NCBI GenBank assembly: GCA_963576725.1
Contig: OY755242.1
Coordinates: forward strand, 30,878,232 to 30,942,231
Direction: 5' to 3'
DNA: 64,000 nucleotides
From: Azorinus chamasolen
Taxonomy: Eukaryota > Mollusca > Bivalvia > Cardiida > Solecurtidae
The notes under the pieces are model-generated. The model did not search any database, was not told the DNA's origin, and was given only the letters and a program-made list of their open reading frames with translations. Position numbers and translations under genes: made by a program. Position 1 is the stretch's first letter; each line of letters starts with the position of its first letter. Positions 40,358-52,300 of the stretch are shown here, piece after piece.

Positions 40358-40492
40358 GAAATAAACATAGATACAGGCCAAACTAATCTTATCAAATCTC
40401 ACTCTTCTCTTTAATGTTAATTTGTACAAGAAAATCGCAGTTTCAAAGTCAATGCATTTCAATATACAACTACGTCAAAAATTAAATTATGT

Positions 40493-40701
40493 ATACAGTT
40501 AAATCCCTCTAAACTGGAATTCCATTGGAGAAGATTTTAGATATTGTTAGGCATGTGGCTGCTTAATGCAGGGTGAAAGTCATACAGAAAGCTTCTCCAG
40601 TAGCTTTCTGTATGTCTTTCACCCTGCATTAATCTGCCACCTGTCTCCATGAGCGATATTTATACTGAATGTAATATTCTATTGAGAGGAGTTTTACTGT
40701 A
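40493..40701 (+). mobile_element. MITE family C, copy 9 (GGGTGAAAG arm subtype)
   Basis: ACAGTTAAATCCCTC and GAGGAGTTTTACTGTA ends; arms GCTTAATGCAGGGTGAAAG and mirror; centre GCTTCTCCAGTAGC. Confidence 0.8.
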
Positions 40702-40857
40702 TATATCGGTTTTCGTCATATATCTGAACATAATACATTTCAGTGTTGTTTTTATAGTAAGTAGTTTTTACATATAGAAAAAGTCTGTACTACACTCTTT
40801 ATGAGATCAATGTATTTTTGACAAAACCCACGTATACGATGTTACTCTATATTTCTT

Positions 40858-41112
40858 TTAACCCTTCGCTTGCTATTCACGTCAATATACCTACCTGTAA
40901 ATAGTGAAGACCCAGATGAGACAGCTGCACGAGCTGTCTCATCTGGGTCTGCACTATTTACAAGTTGAGTGTGCAACCAGTGCACTCCACAGCAGTGATT
41001 GGCTGATTGCACAGCGAAATACTTGTACACAATGAAGATATATGTAATTATACAATAGGGCATGGGTAAAGAAGGAGAAATGTATTTTAAAATTCAGGAA
41101 TAGAAGGGTTAA
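40858..41112 (-). mobile_element. MITE family A, copy 6
   Basis: 255 bp, inverted; the 3' end ATTCAGGAATAGAAGGGTTAA matches the variant end of copy 5, defining a subfamily. Centre reduced to GCTGCACGAGC; a short GGCTGATT insertion accounts for extra length. Confidence 0.88.
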
Positions 41113-41168
41113 CAGTTTGGATCCAGATGAGACATAGATTAACTAGACATCCAGAATGCATTTTGTTT

Positions 41169-41313
41169 ATACAGAAGAACCCTCTAATGCGACCACTTAA
41201 TGAATAAACGCGGGTGTCTTCAAAAGCAGGCGGTTGCTTTATGCAGGACACCTTCATCTAGCACCAAGAATTATACCTCTTTTAGGGGGTCGCATTCGCG
41301 GTATTTTACTGTA
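41169..41313 (+). mobile_element. MITE family C, copy 10 (stem deleted)
   Basis: Ends TACAGAAGAACCCTCTAAT and GTATTTTACTGTA. One hairpin arm remains (GCTTTATGCAGGACA), then sequence jumps to the right flank: an internal deletion of most of the palindrome. Confidence 0.75.
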
Positions 41314-41467
41314 GGTTAAATGTTTAAAATGTAAGGGATGGGGGAAATTTTATCAACATAATTTGCTCAGCAGGCTATAAGGAGCTTTGCGAATATAGTA
41401 CAGTAAATACCACTCTAAACCAGAATTCTAGTAGAGAAGAATTAGGACAACTTTAGTCTGATGACTG

Positions 41468-41723
41468 TTAACCCTTCGCTTGCTGAATTTAAAATACATT
41501 TCCTCCTTCTTTACCCATGCCCTGTTGTATAATTACATATACCTTCACTGTGTTCAAGTATTTCGTTGTGTTATCACTGCTGTGGGGTGCACTGGTTGCA
41601 CAATCAACTTGTAAATAGTGCAGACCCTGATGAGACAGCTCCTGCAGGAGCTGTCTCATCTGGGTCTTCACTATTTACAGATACATGTACGTATATTGAC
41701 GTGAATAGCAAGCGAAGGGTTGA
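41468..41723 (+). mobile_element. MITE family A, copy 7 (nested in family C)
   Basis: TTAACCCTTCGCTTGCT to AGCAAGCGAAGGGTTGA; exact centre GCTCCTGCAGGAGC at 41638-41651. Left flank (TACAGTAAATACCACTC from about 41399) and right flank (ATGCAGGGTGAAAGTC) are the two parts of a family C element: insertion at the TTAA of its arm. Confidence 0.9.
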
Positions 41724-42800
41724 ATGCAGGGTGAAAGTCATTCAGAAAGTTCCTAGAGTTTTCTTCTTGCAAAGGAGGTCATTAGTGACTCGTTTAGCGC
41801 ATTGAAAAGAAATAAAAAATAAACTGCAGCGAGCTGTTTTACTACCAATATGATTATAAGCATTATTATAAACCAATTTGCGTAATAAAATAACTTCAGA
41901 AATGCAGCCTGTTGAACCGTATATGTCATGGATCGAACGCTAAATAAAATGGTGATGCGTTGAATGTGACGACGATGTTGTTGTTGATATTGATGGTCGT
42001 AATGAGGATATTTCTGGCGATGATGGTGATGGTGGTGGTGATGGTAATGATGATGGTGAATGATGTTACTGATGGTGAATAATGATAATGATGATGACAA
42101 AGATGATTATGAGGATGATGGTGATGATGATTGTGGTGATTGTGAATGATGGTAATGGTTTTATATCACAACGTATGTGACATATACGTTTATGTTTTTA
42201 CTGGCATTCTGGGCAGACGAATATGACACATTTGACAAGTGTGATTTTTACGGTCGAATATATCACACACGTGTAACATATTCGATCCGTGACATGTACC
42301 GTTCAACAGAGCCTGTGTGACTTAAAACTAACTTTTGAAGTTACTTTATTCTACATTTAGCAGGAATTTGGCACATCCATGTTTACCATATGCGTGGTCA
42401 CTATAGAGCGATTAAACTATGCAAATCGATTAACTATTTTCCTGGTGAATATTCATAAACGAAATACTAGCATTATGCATATTGATTGATCATGGCAGGA
42501 CTATAGAATTACATAAGCAGAGCACAACCGACAGCTATAAAAGCAATCTGCTTATGTTCTATTCTATTTGCAGAGCCATTAAGAGGCATGTTCGATACCA
42601 CGCTGTGCCATCTGATACATGTATAATTAAAACAGTGATCATTGCACAAATAAACACTTGTGTCTTAAAAGTAGTTGGCTGCTTAATGCTGGACGTAAGA
42701 AACGTAGAAAGATTTCTGTAATACTTTTCTCCTGCATCAAATTACCACTTGTCCCTAAGGCTCAGAATTAGACCACTGCAGGTGGTTACATTAGCGGGAT
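41724..42800. other. Spacer with GATGRT microsatellite and family C remnants
   Basis: A (GATGGT/GATGAT)n tract at about 41965-42150 and a decayed family C element at about 42660-42800. Histidine-rich ORFs here are microsatellite translations. Confidence 0.55.
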
Positions 42801-43027
42801 TGAGCTCATTCCCTCCTAGACTATTTTTAGACCCAACCTCTTTCAATAAATCTACCGAAAGGGAGCATTAACTACAGAAAAGTATTTTTAGAATTGTGTA
42901 GTTTTGAAACCATTGTAATAAATAAAGCATTTGCTCATATAGAGCAAATGCTCTATTTATCACAATGGTTTCAAATTGTGACTTTTACCGAGGCGCCAAA
43001 ATGCGTCACTAGGAGGGAATGTGTTGA
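42801..43027 (-). mobile_element. MITE family D, copy 6
   Basis: TGAGCTCATTCCCTCCTAGA to AGGAGGGAATGTGTTGA; hairpin ATAAAGCATTTGCTC / GAGCAAATGCTCTATTTATC around ATATA. Confidence 0.8.
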
Positions 43028-43333
43028 CTCTAAATATATTAGATATGTCTGAACTTTAACATGTTTTTTCTTGAATTCTTCGTGAGTTTTACCTTACTAG
43101 TACGCTATTGCGTTTAATACAAGATATGTTAATACATGTACCTGTACATGTATGAACATGCAATACGCCTATGGGTAGTTAAAATGAAATTTGATAGTAG
43201 ATATGTAGGCTTTGTGGTGTTATAAGTTTGATAGCAGTTACAACAAATATGTACTCGGATAATGAGTGTCTAACTTGCTTTACTACCGGGACAAAAATAT
43301 TCTTTGTGAAACACAAGGTGACACGAGTTGAAA

Positions 43334-46300
43334 ATGCCTGCTTACACGAAAGGGGCATCTGCATACTCAATGTAAGTTACTCGATGTATTATTTTTTATT
43401 GTTCAGTGTTTCAAACTTGCAACTTGTTTAGCATACAACAGAAACTCTTGATACATAGACATAGTTGTCTTTAAAAGCATATCCAGTAAAACCCCGCTAA
43501 TGCGACCACCTAAAAGAGGTATACTTCTGGGTGCTATATGCAGGTGGTAGCTTAATGCAGGGCAAAAGTAATGAAGAAAGCTCCTAGAGGAGCTTACTGC
43601 ATTACTTTTGTCATGCATTAAGCAACCACCTGATTATTAAGACAGCTATGTTTATTCATTAAGTGGTCGCATTAGAGGGATTTTACTGTAGTTGCTTAAT
43701 ATGGGACGAAATGAATGGAGGTTGCTGCATAACTTTCGCCCTGCATTCAGCTACCAATATTTGTACCTGTTTTAGGTGGTCATGTAAGAGATGTTTAACT
43801 ATATATGTAACCATTGTAGGAGAGACAAACATAGTAAACACTGCTTCACTTTTATCTATCCCGACACGTCTAACCGTATATTATTACTTCTATTATTATC
43901 ATTATTATTATTATTACTATTATTATCATTATTATTACTACCTATTATTATCATTATTATTATTACTATTATTAGCATTATTATTACTACTGTTATTATC
44001 ATATTATTACTTCTATTAATATCATTATTATTACTACTACTGACATCATAATTATTACTACTATTATTATTATTATTATTATTACTATTATTATCATTAC
44101 TACAACTGTTATTATTATCATTATTATTATAACTATTATTATCATATTAATATTATTTAACCACATTTATATAGCACGCTTTTCACACAGGCTATGTGCG
44201 TTCAAAGCGTTTCTTGTGAATAAGGTATATTTAATGCACACAGGGTATCTAAAATAAATATTTAAATATATAGGCATCGATGAGAATAATAAAAACGGAA
44301 TTACTTTAAGAATCACAGCTAAAAACCAAATCAACATTTCCCGTGCTTCAATGGAAACTGACGCTTACTTTGACAACATGTTTATTGTGTCAGCTCACTC
44401 AGCACACCAAACATCAAATGTAACATTGTTTATGTACGTCAAACAGCTACGACCAAGAACCATCTGGCTTGGGTGTATGTATGGCACAAATAACTGCACA
44501 TAAACTATTGCCTAACATATGTAGAACAAAAGAATAGACCGATATTATAGCTAAAGCATTCAAACTACAAAATGTTATACAACCATTACACATAAACATC
44601 CATTATATACACAAACATGCAACACAAATCGTTAGTAGTCAACGTTGTCAAGCTTGGTCAAACTACGCAATAGTAAAATTTGAGCAGACATTATTTTAGC
44701 ACAGAATGTTAAGAGCTTACCCCGTATGACAACATTCGAAGCCAAACCAAACGGAATCAGTTGAAGTCATCCTCTAGTTTTATGATTCCGACGCCATTAT
44801 TGTTAAGTCAGTTAAACATATGTAAGCCCAATCTTTAAACCCCTCCAAAATATAATGTCTTTTCAAATGTGGATCTTGTGTAATTTGAACAAGCTTCGGG
44901 GAGACTTTTGAACCGAGTTGTAAATAGAAAGGTAAAGGAACATTTTTGGGTTCACTAGTTCCACTACATGTCATTTGCAAATGAACACCCACACTCTATG
45001 TGCCTAGAACACTATTTTTATGTATATTTTAACTATAGACGAAAGGTTGAGACAATGAAACGGAAAGCTGGTAATTCCTACGAGTTCCAGCCCCCTGGAC
45101 TAACACTGGAAAACATACATGAACAAGGTAAGTGCACGTTCTTAACACTTCGCTTGCTGAATTTTAAAATACACTTATCCTTCTTTACCCATGCCATGTT
45201 GTATAATTACATATATCTTCACTGTGTACAGGTATTCCGCTGTGCAATCACTTTTGTGGAGTGCACTGGTTGCACAATTAACTTGTAAATAGTGCAGACC
45301 CTGATGAGACAACTTCTGCAGGAGCTGTCTCATCTGCGTCTTCACTATTTACAGGTAGGTTTATTGACGTGCATAGCAAGCGAAGGGTTAATGTACTTCA
45401 TGGTTACCTTACCGTATAAGGTTTTGACATGAGTTACAGTCCGTTTAATTTTTTTGCGGAATTAGTGTACATTGACATTTGTAAACGGTGTAGATCCAGA
45501 TCAGAGTACTCTTAAAGGGGTACTCTAACCAGGGTCTGTATTATTTTCGATTCAATATCCTTTCTAAATATCTATCTATCCATCAACAGCATGCACTGAC
45601 AACGTTTTGTATATGTGCTGAAAACGGCAATGGTATATTGGCATGTGTGCTTTTGTTTGTAAATACATGTATGCGTCAAAAGCATTAGCGTCGACAAGTC
45701 TATTGACACTTGTATGTCACGAAATGTGCCAATTAAAACGTTGTTTCATTTCTACTTACAAACCATGTTATAATTCGTTTCGATGTCTTCATCAATACTG
45801 GTACTTTACACGTCATCCTCAAAACATGATACGTTTAAAAATGAGTTTTAAACATCATAAGCATTGCTTTGGTGTACTGATACTGTTAACAACTACGAAA
45901 ATACTCGTACATATACAATAGTTGGGCATCCAACTGAGGAAAATGTGTCGAGCCATGGCATGAAATAGTAGAAGTTGGCATGCACTGGATATGTAATATT
46001 TGATGTCGTAGTATTCAGAAACTGCCCCATGCCACCTGAAAATTTGCCCTCGTTTCTCTTAATTAGGTCAAAGGTCAACTAAGTGCATATTTTATATACG
46101 TTAATTGAGAAATCATTATATCTTTATCAATTTTGGGTGTAAAATAATAAAAATGGTACCAAAATGAAGGTTAAACGTTGGCCTTTAATTTGCACTTATT
46201 TTGTGTAAAATATATTATTCAAATATTCATGAATATTAATGAGAACATCCAAAAACAGAAAAAAAATCGTTAAAATCAACATGTAACATGTAACATGTCT

Positions 46301-49300
46301 TCGCAATTGTTGCTATTTAATAAGCATAAATGACATCAAAATAAAGGTTAGACAGAATGCTACTCGAACAAATAACTGTATGCAGTCATACCAGCTATAT
46401 ATTATGCACAAGTACTTTTAAAGTAAAGTGGGTGGGGTAAATGAACACCTAAACAAAGCGTTTAATCCTGTTTAAAGTAACTAATTAATTCACTATATTT
46501 GTATAGATATTTGCTGGGTTGGTACAATTTACACCATTGCACACATGTTAGTGTGCTTTTTAAAGCTGTTTTGAAGCATTTCAGCGAAAAGAATTTGCAC
46601 TTGATTTTGCCCCCAAAACTTGTTTAATGCATGCATCAGGTACAGTTTGTACATTTCCAAACCACTAATAAATGTTCGGCACCATCTTTCTAGGTATCAA
46701 TAGCATTAATGCATGTACGAGCGTATCTATGAGCTCAGATCCATTTACAAGCTTGATAGTTTGCTCTAGCAATTTTCAGTTCTACTGCATCATTTGTTGT
46801 GGAAACAGTTCAAGTGTTTTCTTAACCATAACCATATTGTGTAAGTATTGCATCATCAATGGATTCTCCATTGGCATCAAGCGTATCTCTTGTATGACCG
46901 TACACCTCTTCTAATATCTGAAAGCAGATCGGGCATGTAAAATATTTCTTCCAACAGGTCTTCTTTCCAATTCTAGTGAAATCAAAGGTTGCGTCACATC
47001 CAGTTATTGCATGAAACCCAATGAAAATGTTCCGGCAGACATCTTGAGATAACTTGCGGAAAATACAATTTTGTTTTCTTGGAGGTCCAAGCCCTCATCC
47101 AGACTCTAATGCCTTATAAAGGTCCAATATGGTATATCAGTATTACTAGTACATCAAAATATTGGCATTTGACAACTATCCAGCCTTGACCCTTTCTAGC
47201 AGCATCCAAGCCTTGAATGCATACAAGACAATCAATGTATCCACCTTGTCATGATTTGGGACACTTCGTGTCTGCATTTGCCTTGAATGACGATATTCCA
47301 ATGCATCTGTTGAATACTGCAGTACTAGTATACTACATCAACTCTGTGTTTGTGGCTTCTTCTTCTACTTCTTGTTTTGTTGTGCTTGGCAGCTTTAAAG
47401 CAGGATACTCTTACCATTATGATATACACATAGGTGAGGGAGGGTCCAACGTTCAAATTATAAAAACAAGTTAAACATTGCAAACAGAAGAATATTACAT
47501 GACAGCTGAGATCCTAGCCTGAAAAGTTGGGAGCTATCACCTGATGTTATGATAGCTTGTTCAAGATGATATTGACAGCAGAGTGAAAGCAATATTCCCA
47601 TAGGAACTTGGTCCTGCAAAACCGTGAAACTGATCTTAAGGCGTGTCCTCTTGTAGGTGCACTGTGAGGGCGTTAACAGGTCGGGTGTCAGCTGCAACAA
47701 AATCATTCACGGACCTATAGAACATCGCGGCCTTTACTTTTTCTGCCTCTGATTGAGCAAATCATATTAAGCATGACACCATTCTGCTTCTTCTACAATA
47801 ATTCAAATAACAAATCTGGTAGCTCTATGTTGGACCCATCTCCTCACGACTTGTCATGGCATTGGTATGTGGGTCCAAAACGCAGGATGTGTACTCAACC
47901 TGCAGACTGATCAGGGGTTTGTTATTTGCCTCCTTGGTTGGCTTTTGGCAGGATCCAAGATTCCTGCTTAGAAAGGCTGTGAATCAGTTTTCCTTCTTTA
48001 TGACCATATCGACTTTGGCTTTCCAATACAATTGAGCAGACGGTAGCGTCCCCAGGTATTTTGCCTATTATGTTGTCTTCTGTCTCTTGCTATGAACAGT
48101 ATAATTGGTATATATGTTTGTCCGCTTGTTGATAATAAGCATGATCTTAGCACTTCTCTGCAATGAACCCAGTCTTTCTCCATTCCTACAGACTGTCGAT
48201 ATCATTCTGGAAGACGTCTGCATCTGCTATTGACTCAGCACGAAAGTGAAGAGTCGACAGGGATAGCATAGGAATTCCGTGCGGTCATCATTGCATGTGA
48301 GGGAAAGGAAAGGACTGAGAACGGCACATTGGTGAACATCGGATGTTATCGGTACTGACACGGAGGAAACACCTTCCAGCGTGATAAATTGGATATAATC
48401 AAGCATTTTGCAATGTACATCATAGTTTTGGAGCTTAAGAAGCAGGTATCTGTAAGACACTTTGTCAAATGTTTTGAAAAAGTCAAGATTGCGTCAATCT
48501 AATGAGACTGGTCCAGACCTGACACAAGGTCATTGACCATATTGATCACTTTGTCTCACAAAAGTGCTGCTTCCTGAGGCCATTCTGGCATTGTCTGGTG
48601 ATGTCAAGGCACTAAGAAAAAACCAGGTTACTGTGTATGATGTATTCCATGATGTTACATGTAACAGAAGTTAAGGATACAGGCCAGTAGTTTGAAGGAG
48701 TTATTCTGGACGACCATGTATTTGTAAATAGGATTAACGTGACAGTCTTCCCAGCACTGGATACTTTATCCTGGTCAAGAGGCCTGGAAGATCAGAGCAA
48801 GAACAGGAGCCATGGAATGTGCCACTTCTTTTTGGAACCTTGATAAGATGGTGTCTAGACATGTAGCTTTGTGGAGATTAAAGCCCTTAAGAACCTTGCA
48901 GACACTATTTATCATGACATGAATAGGAAGGGTATCCGAATAAGAATACTCTCAAATGGCACAAGGGAGATATAGGTCCGAATGTGTAAAGACAGTGAAC
49001 CAGTGGTTCAATATTTCAACATTGCTTTGTGTATCAACATGATTAATGTCATCATTCGTCAGTAGGGTTAATCTCGAGCTGTCACATTTATTGCTCCTAA
49101 CAAAAGCGTAGAGCTTCTCACAGCTGGTGTGTGTCACTAGGTCAATCACATACCCATCATGAGCTTCCTTGCACTTCTTCTTTGCAAGTTTTCTGTAGCT
49201 CCTTGTATATGCCCAGTTCATCTGTACATTGGTCCTCAGCACTTTGTTGTATGCACATTTCTTTTTTCGTGATAAATGGCGGGTGATGGAGTTGCACTAT

Positions 49301-52300
49301 GGCTGGCTGAAGCTGGTGGGTGTTAACTTAGAAGGAACCACTAATTTGAGGACGGCTGTGTACTATCTAATAGAGTACAGATTGGTAAAGGGGCTGATTT
49401 GCCAAGTGTGCTGCAAACTCAGTCATTTTGATGGGTCATAGAGCATTTGTTAGTCTCCTTCCACAGGTGGACAAGATGTGGGGTAGGCTTCCTTCGTAAA
49501 GGAAAGATATTTTAGTCAGTACTATGACATGCTCACTTATTCCGGGTATTGAGGTATATCTGTGTAACTAGTGATCGTTTGTGGCAATAACATATAGAGT
49601 GTTGTCATTACGGATAGGGAATGCTACACATATCCAGTGGCAGTGAATATGTCTATGAGTTCATGGTTGATTGAGAGTGGGTACCTATGGCCAGTAACTG
49701 TTAAAATGGCCAATCAATATCCGAGAGATTCATTTTCCTGCAAATGTAGAAAGGGCTTTGTCATAGGTACAGCTCGTGTAAAATATATCAATTCCTTATG
49801 TAAAAACATCGTCATACTCACCAGGAGCTATGACGTTTCAATCACGAATGATACAGACAGCTAATATAAGGTGTTACTAATATTCTGGCGTTTTTATTAT
49901 CATCTCTAAATAATACATCTGCGTGAAAAGGTACTTGAACAAATTTGTATCAAAGTTATAATTATACAGTATGATAATGTACTGTAAACGTATTTAAAAC
50001 GATGTTTTCCGAACTTGCAATCATCGCAGGTCACTAAAATCTTCTTTAAATGTGCCATAAATATATCTATACTTACTTGGGAGACATTGCTAAAAAATTA
50101 AATGAAAAAAAGTCTCGAAATTGTCAAAATTAAAGTTATTTTATACTAAATAGAGATTTTATTACATTTTTGCACTCATTTGACCTTTGACCTAGTTTCT
50201 GACCTTCAAAGAGGGCTTTGGCAGTGGCATGGACCAGAACCACAAATGATTAGTATCTGGCAACACAAATATGGTATTCAAACATTTCTACTAAAAAATG
50301 CCATGGACCTTGAAAAATAAGCGACTTTTTACACCTCGGATGCCCAACTACAACTATTCAATTGAGCAGAGACCGGCCGCGTGGGCATAGTGGTAGAGCG
50401 TCCACCTGCGGTACGGGAGGTCGTGGGTTCGATCCCTGGCCGCGACAGACCAAAAGTTGTTAAAAGTTGGTACTAGTAGCTCCCTTGTCTACGCTCGACA
50501 TTAAAGGGGTAATTCTAGGACAGGTCGGTCCGGTGTCAGGATAATGCGACTGGGTTGGGTGACCTTGCCATGTGCCTGAGGCAGGGGTATTCCAGTGAGG
50601 CAGCACTATAACTTTTCTCATGCTGATGCGATCTGTAAATAACTGAAATACTGTTGTTCGGACGTAAAACCCAACCCACTCACTCTCTCACTCAATTAAG
50701 CCGAGACATCAGCCTACACATACTCCGTTTGATTTACTTAATAAGTTTAAGTTCTTGAGTCATTATCTTAATTTTAAGTCAGATACTGGGTAAATCATTT
50801 CACGTTTTTTGTAATACCCTACTCATTGTTATGAATATAAAAGTCAGCATGTTTTACAGTTTCATATAACACTTTGTAATTGAAACTCTATATGTTCCTG
50901 AACTGTTCAATTGTTTTTATACCAGGAATGGTGCCCGATCATGCCCTATAAAGAAAATGATGGATACGGACACCATCGTTTTATATGAAACCAGCTAAAT
51001 CATAACTAACTTTAAAGCGGTTGAATTATTTCTGTATACTTTGAACATAATCGGAATTCCGGAGCTCCGGAATTCCGAAATCCGCGGAATTCCGAACATT
51101 CCGTTTGGTCCCGATTTTGTTATCGGGTGGTTTAAAATTCATTCTACCGTTTTTAGATAATGTCCCTTATTTTAGTTTGATTTAAGCATTAATATTCATG
51201 GATATGCTAATGAACTGGTTAACAACATGATATTCTAAATCAAAGACCATTGTATTTCTTATATATTTGGTAACAGATTGATAATGTTAGCTCCCTGCTG
51301 GCTGCCAAAGGCCCTGTGATATAACGTTTTTACGTCCTCTATGTGTTGACGCTGTCCGGATGTACATTTGCTATGGAAACTTAAAGGCATTTCGAAAGGA
51401 ATGTTGACCTCATGCTGTGCATTTGGGGAGTTGACTGTCAAGCATCTGATACACAAACTGATAAGGCGAGCTACCATCACAGAGGATCAATATATAATTG
51501 CATAACTTTATCTCTTATGGCTATGGACCCTGACTGGACACTGCATGAGCACAGCTGGATACTGTGTATATAGGGGGGGGGGGGGTCACTTATATAAGGA
51601 GCTTTGAAATGCCTTTAAAAACTTAACAAAATGCAGATGACCCACAGAAACACGTTTTAATAAAGTATCAGCTAGATTACTCTCAATGGGATGGTTTTAT
51701 GTATAAGAACATATCTCTATACATTTGGAGCACGAGAAGTGATTTCAGATCTAGTTTTCACCATTTCCCTGTCTTTTTCTCCTATCTTATGAGGCTTCTC
51801 ATTAATATTAACGAATAGGCTTATGATCGTTTTAACAATACATTCTTGATCAAAGACCAGCGTATTTATTTTATGTTTGGTAACCACTTCATACGATTAG
51901 CTACCAGCCCTCGAAGGCCTTGAAATCCAATGCTATCTTCTTTATGCACTGACACTGTCCAGATGTACGTCTGCTATGGATACTCAAAAATGCAATAAAT
52001 GCATAAGCCATAGAGATACGATTTTTTATATGATACTCTCCTTGATACACTGCCAGCATATATTTTACAATGATAAAAAAGAAAAACAAAATACATTAAC
52101 GTTCTCGCCTCGTCCCGTATGTAATAGATACAGTACGAATCTTACTACCAAAGTGTCTTCTTACAACCGTTATCAGGACAGTTTGTTCGCATGACCTCAG
52201 ACAAGTGTCCTCGGCTACGCCTCGGACACGTCTTCGGTCATGCGAACAAACTGTCCTGATAACGGTTGTAAGAAGACACTTTGGTAGTAAGACGAGTACA

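Larger units (their letters stand above)
45919..50350 (-). mobile_element. 4.4-kb element with imperfect inverted ends of about 200 bp
   Basis: TA-GTTGGGCATCC at the left and GGATGCCCAAC-TA at the right. The ends stay similar for about 200 bp (CCATGGCAT, TAGTAGAA, 'TAGGTCAAAGGTCAA'). At 46120-46260 it contains one unit like those of the 16-19 kb foldback (AATGGTACCAAA..., TTCATGAATATTAATGAGAAC). The interior holds two decayed coding regions on the minus strand, at least one a LINE, so it is probably a nest of elements. Confidence 0.65.

Noticed and set aside
41753..42100. Histidine-rich minus-strand ORF
   Set aside because: Produced by the GATGRT microsatellite.
43663..44051. Tyr/Leu-rich ORFs of 86-118 codons
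   Set aside because: Translations of an (ATT/ATC)n microsatellite.
44780..44992. 70-codon minus-strand ORF with VQITQDPHLKRHYILEGFKD
   Set aside because: Slight resemblance to tyrosine-recombinase retroelement proteins and to an ORF at 10948-11151 (VQIAPDPSMNIHYIF), but too short and weak to call.
50374..50450. tRNA gene on the + strand
   Set aside because: A- and B-box words are present, but the sequence does not fold into a full cloverleaf by eye, continues into a repeat body and has flanking duplications; it is a SINE head.
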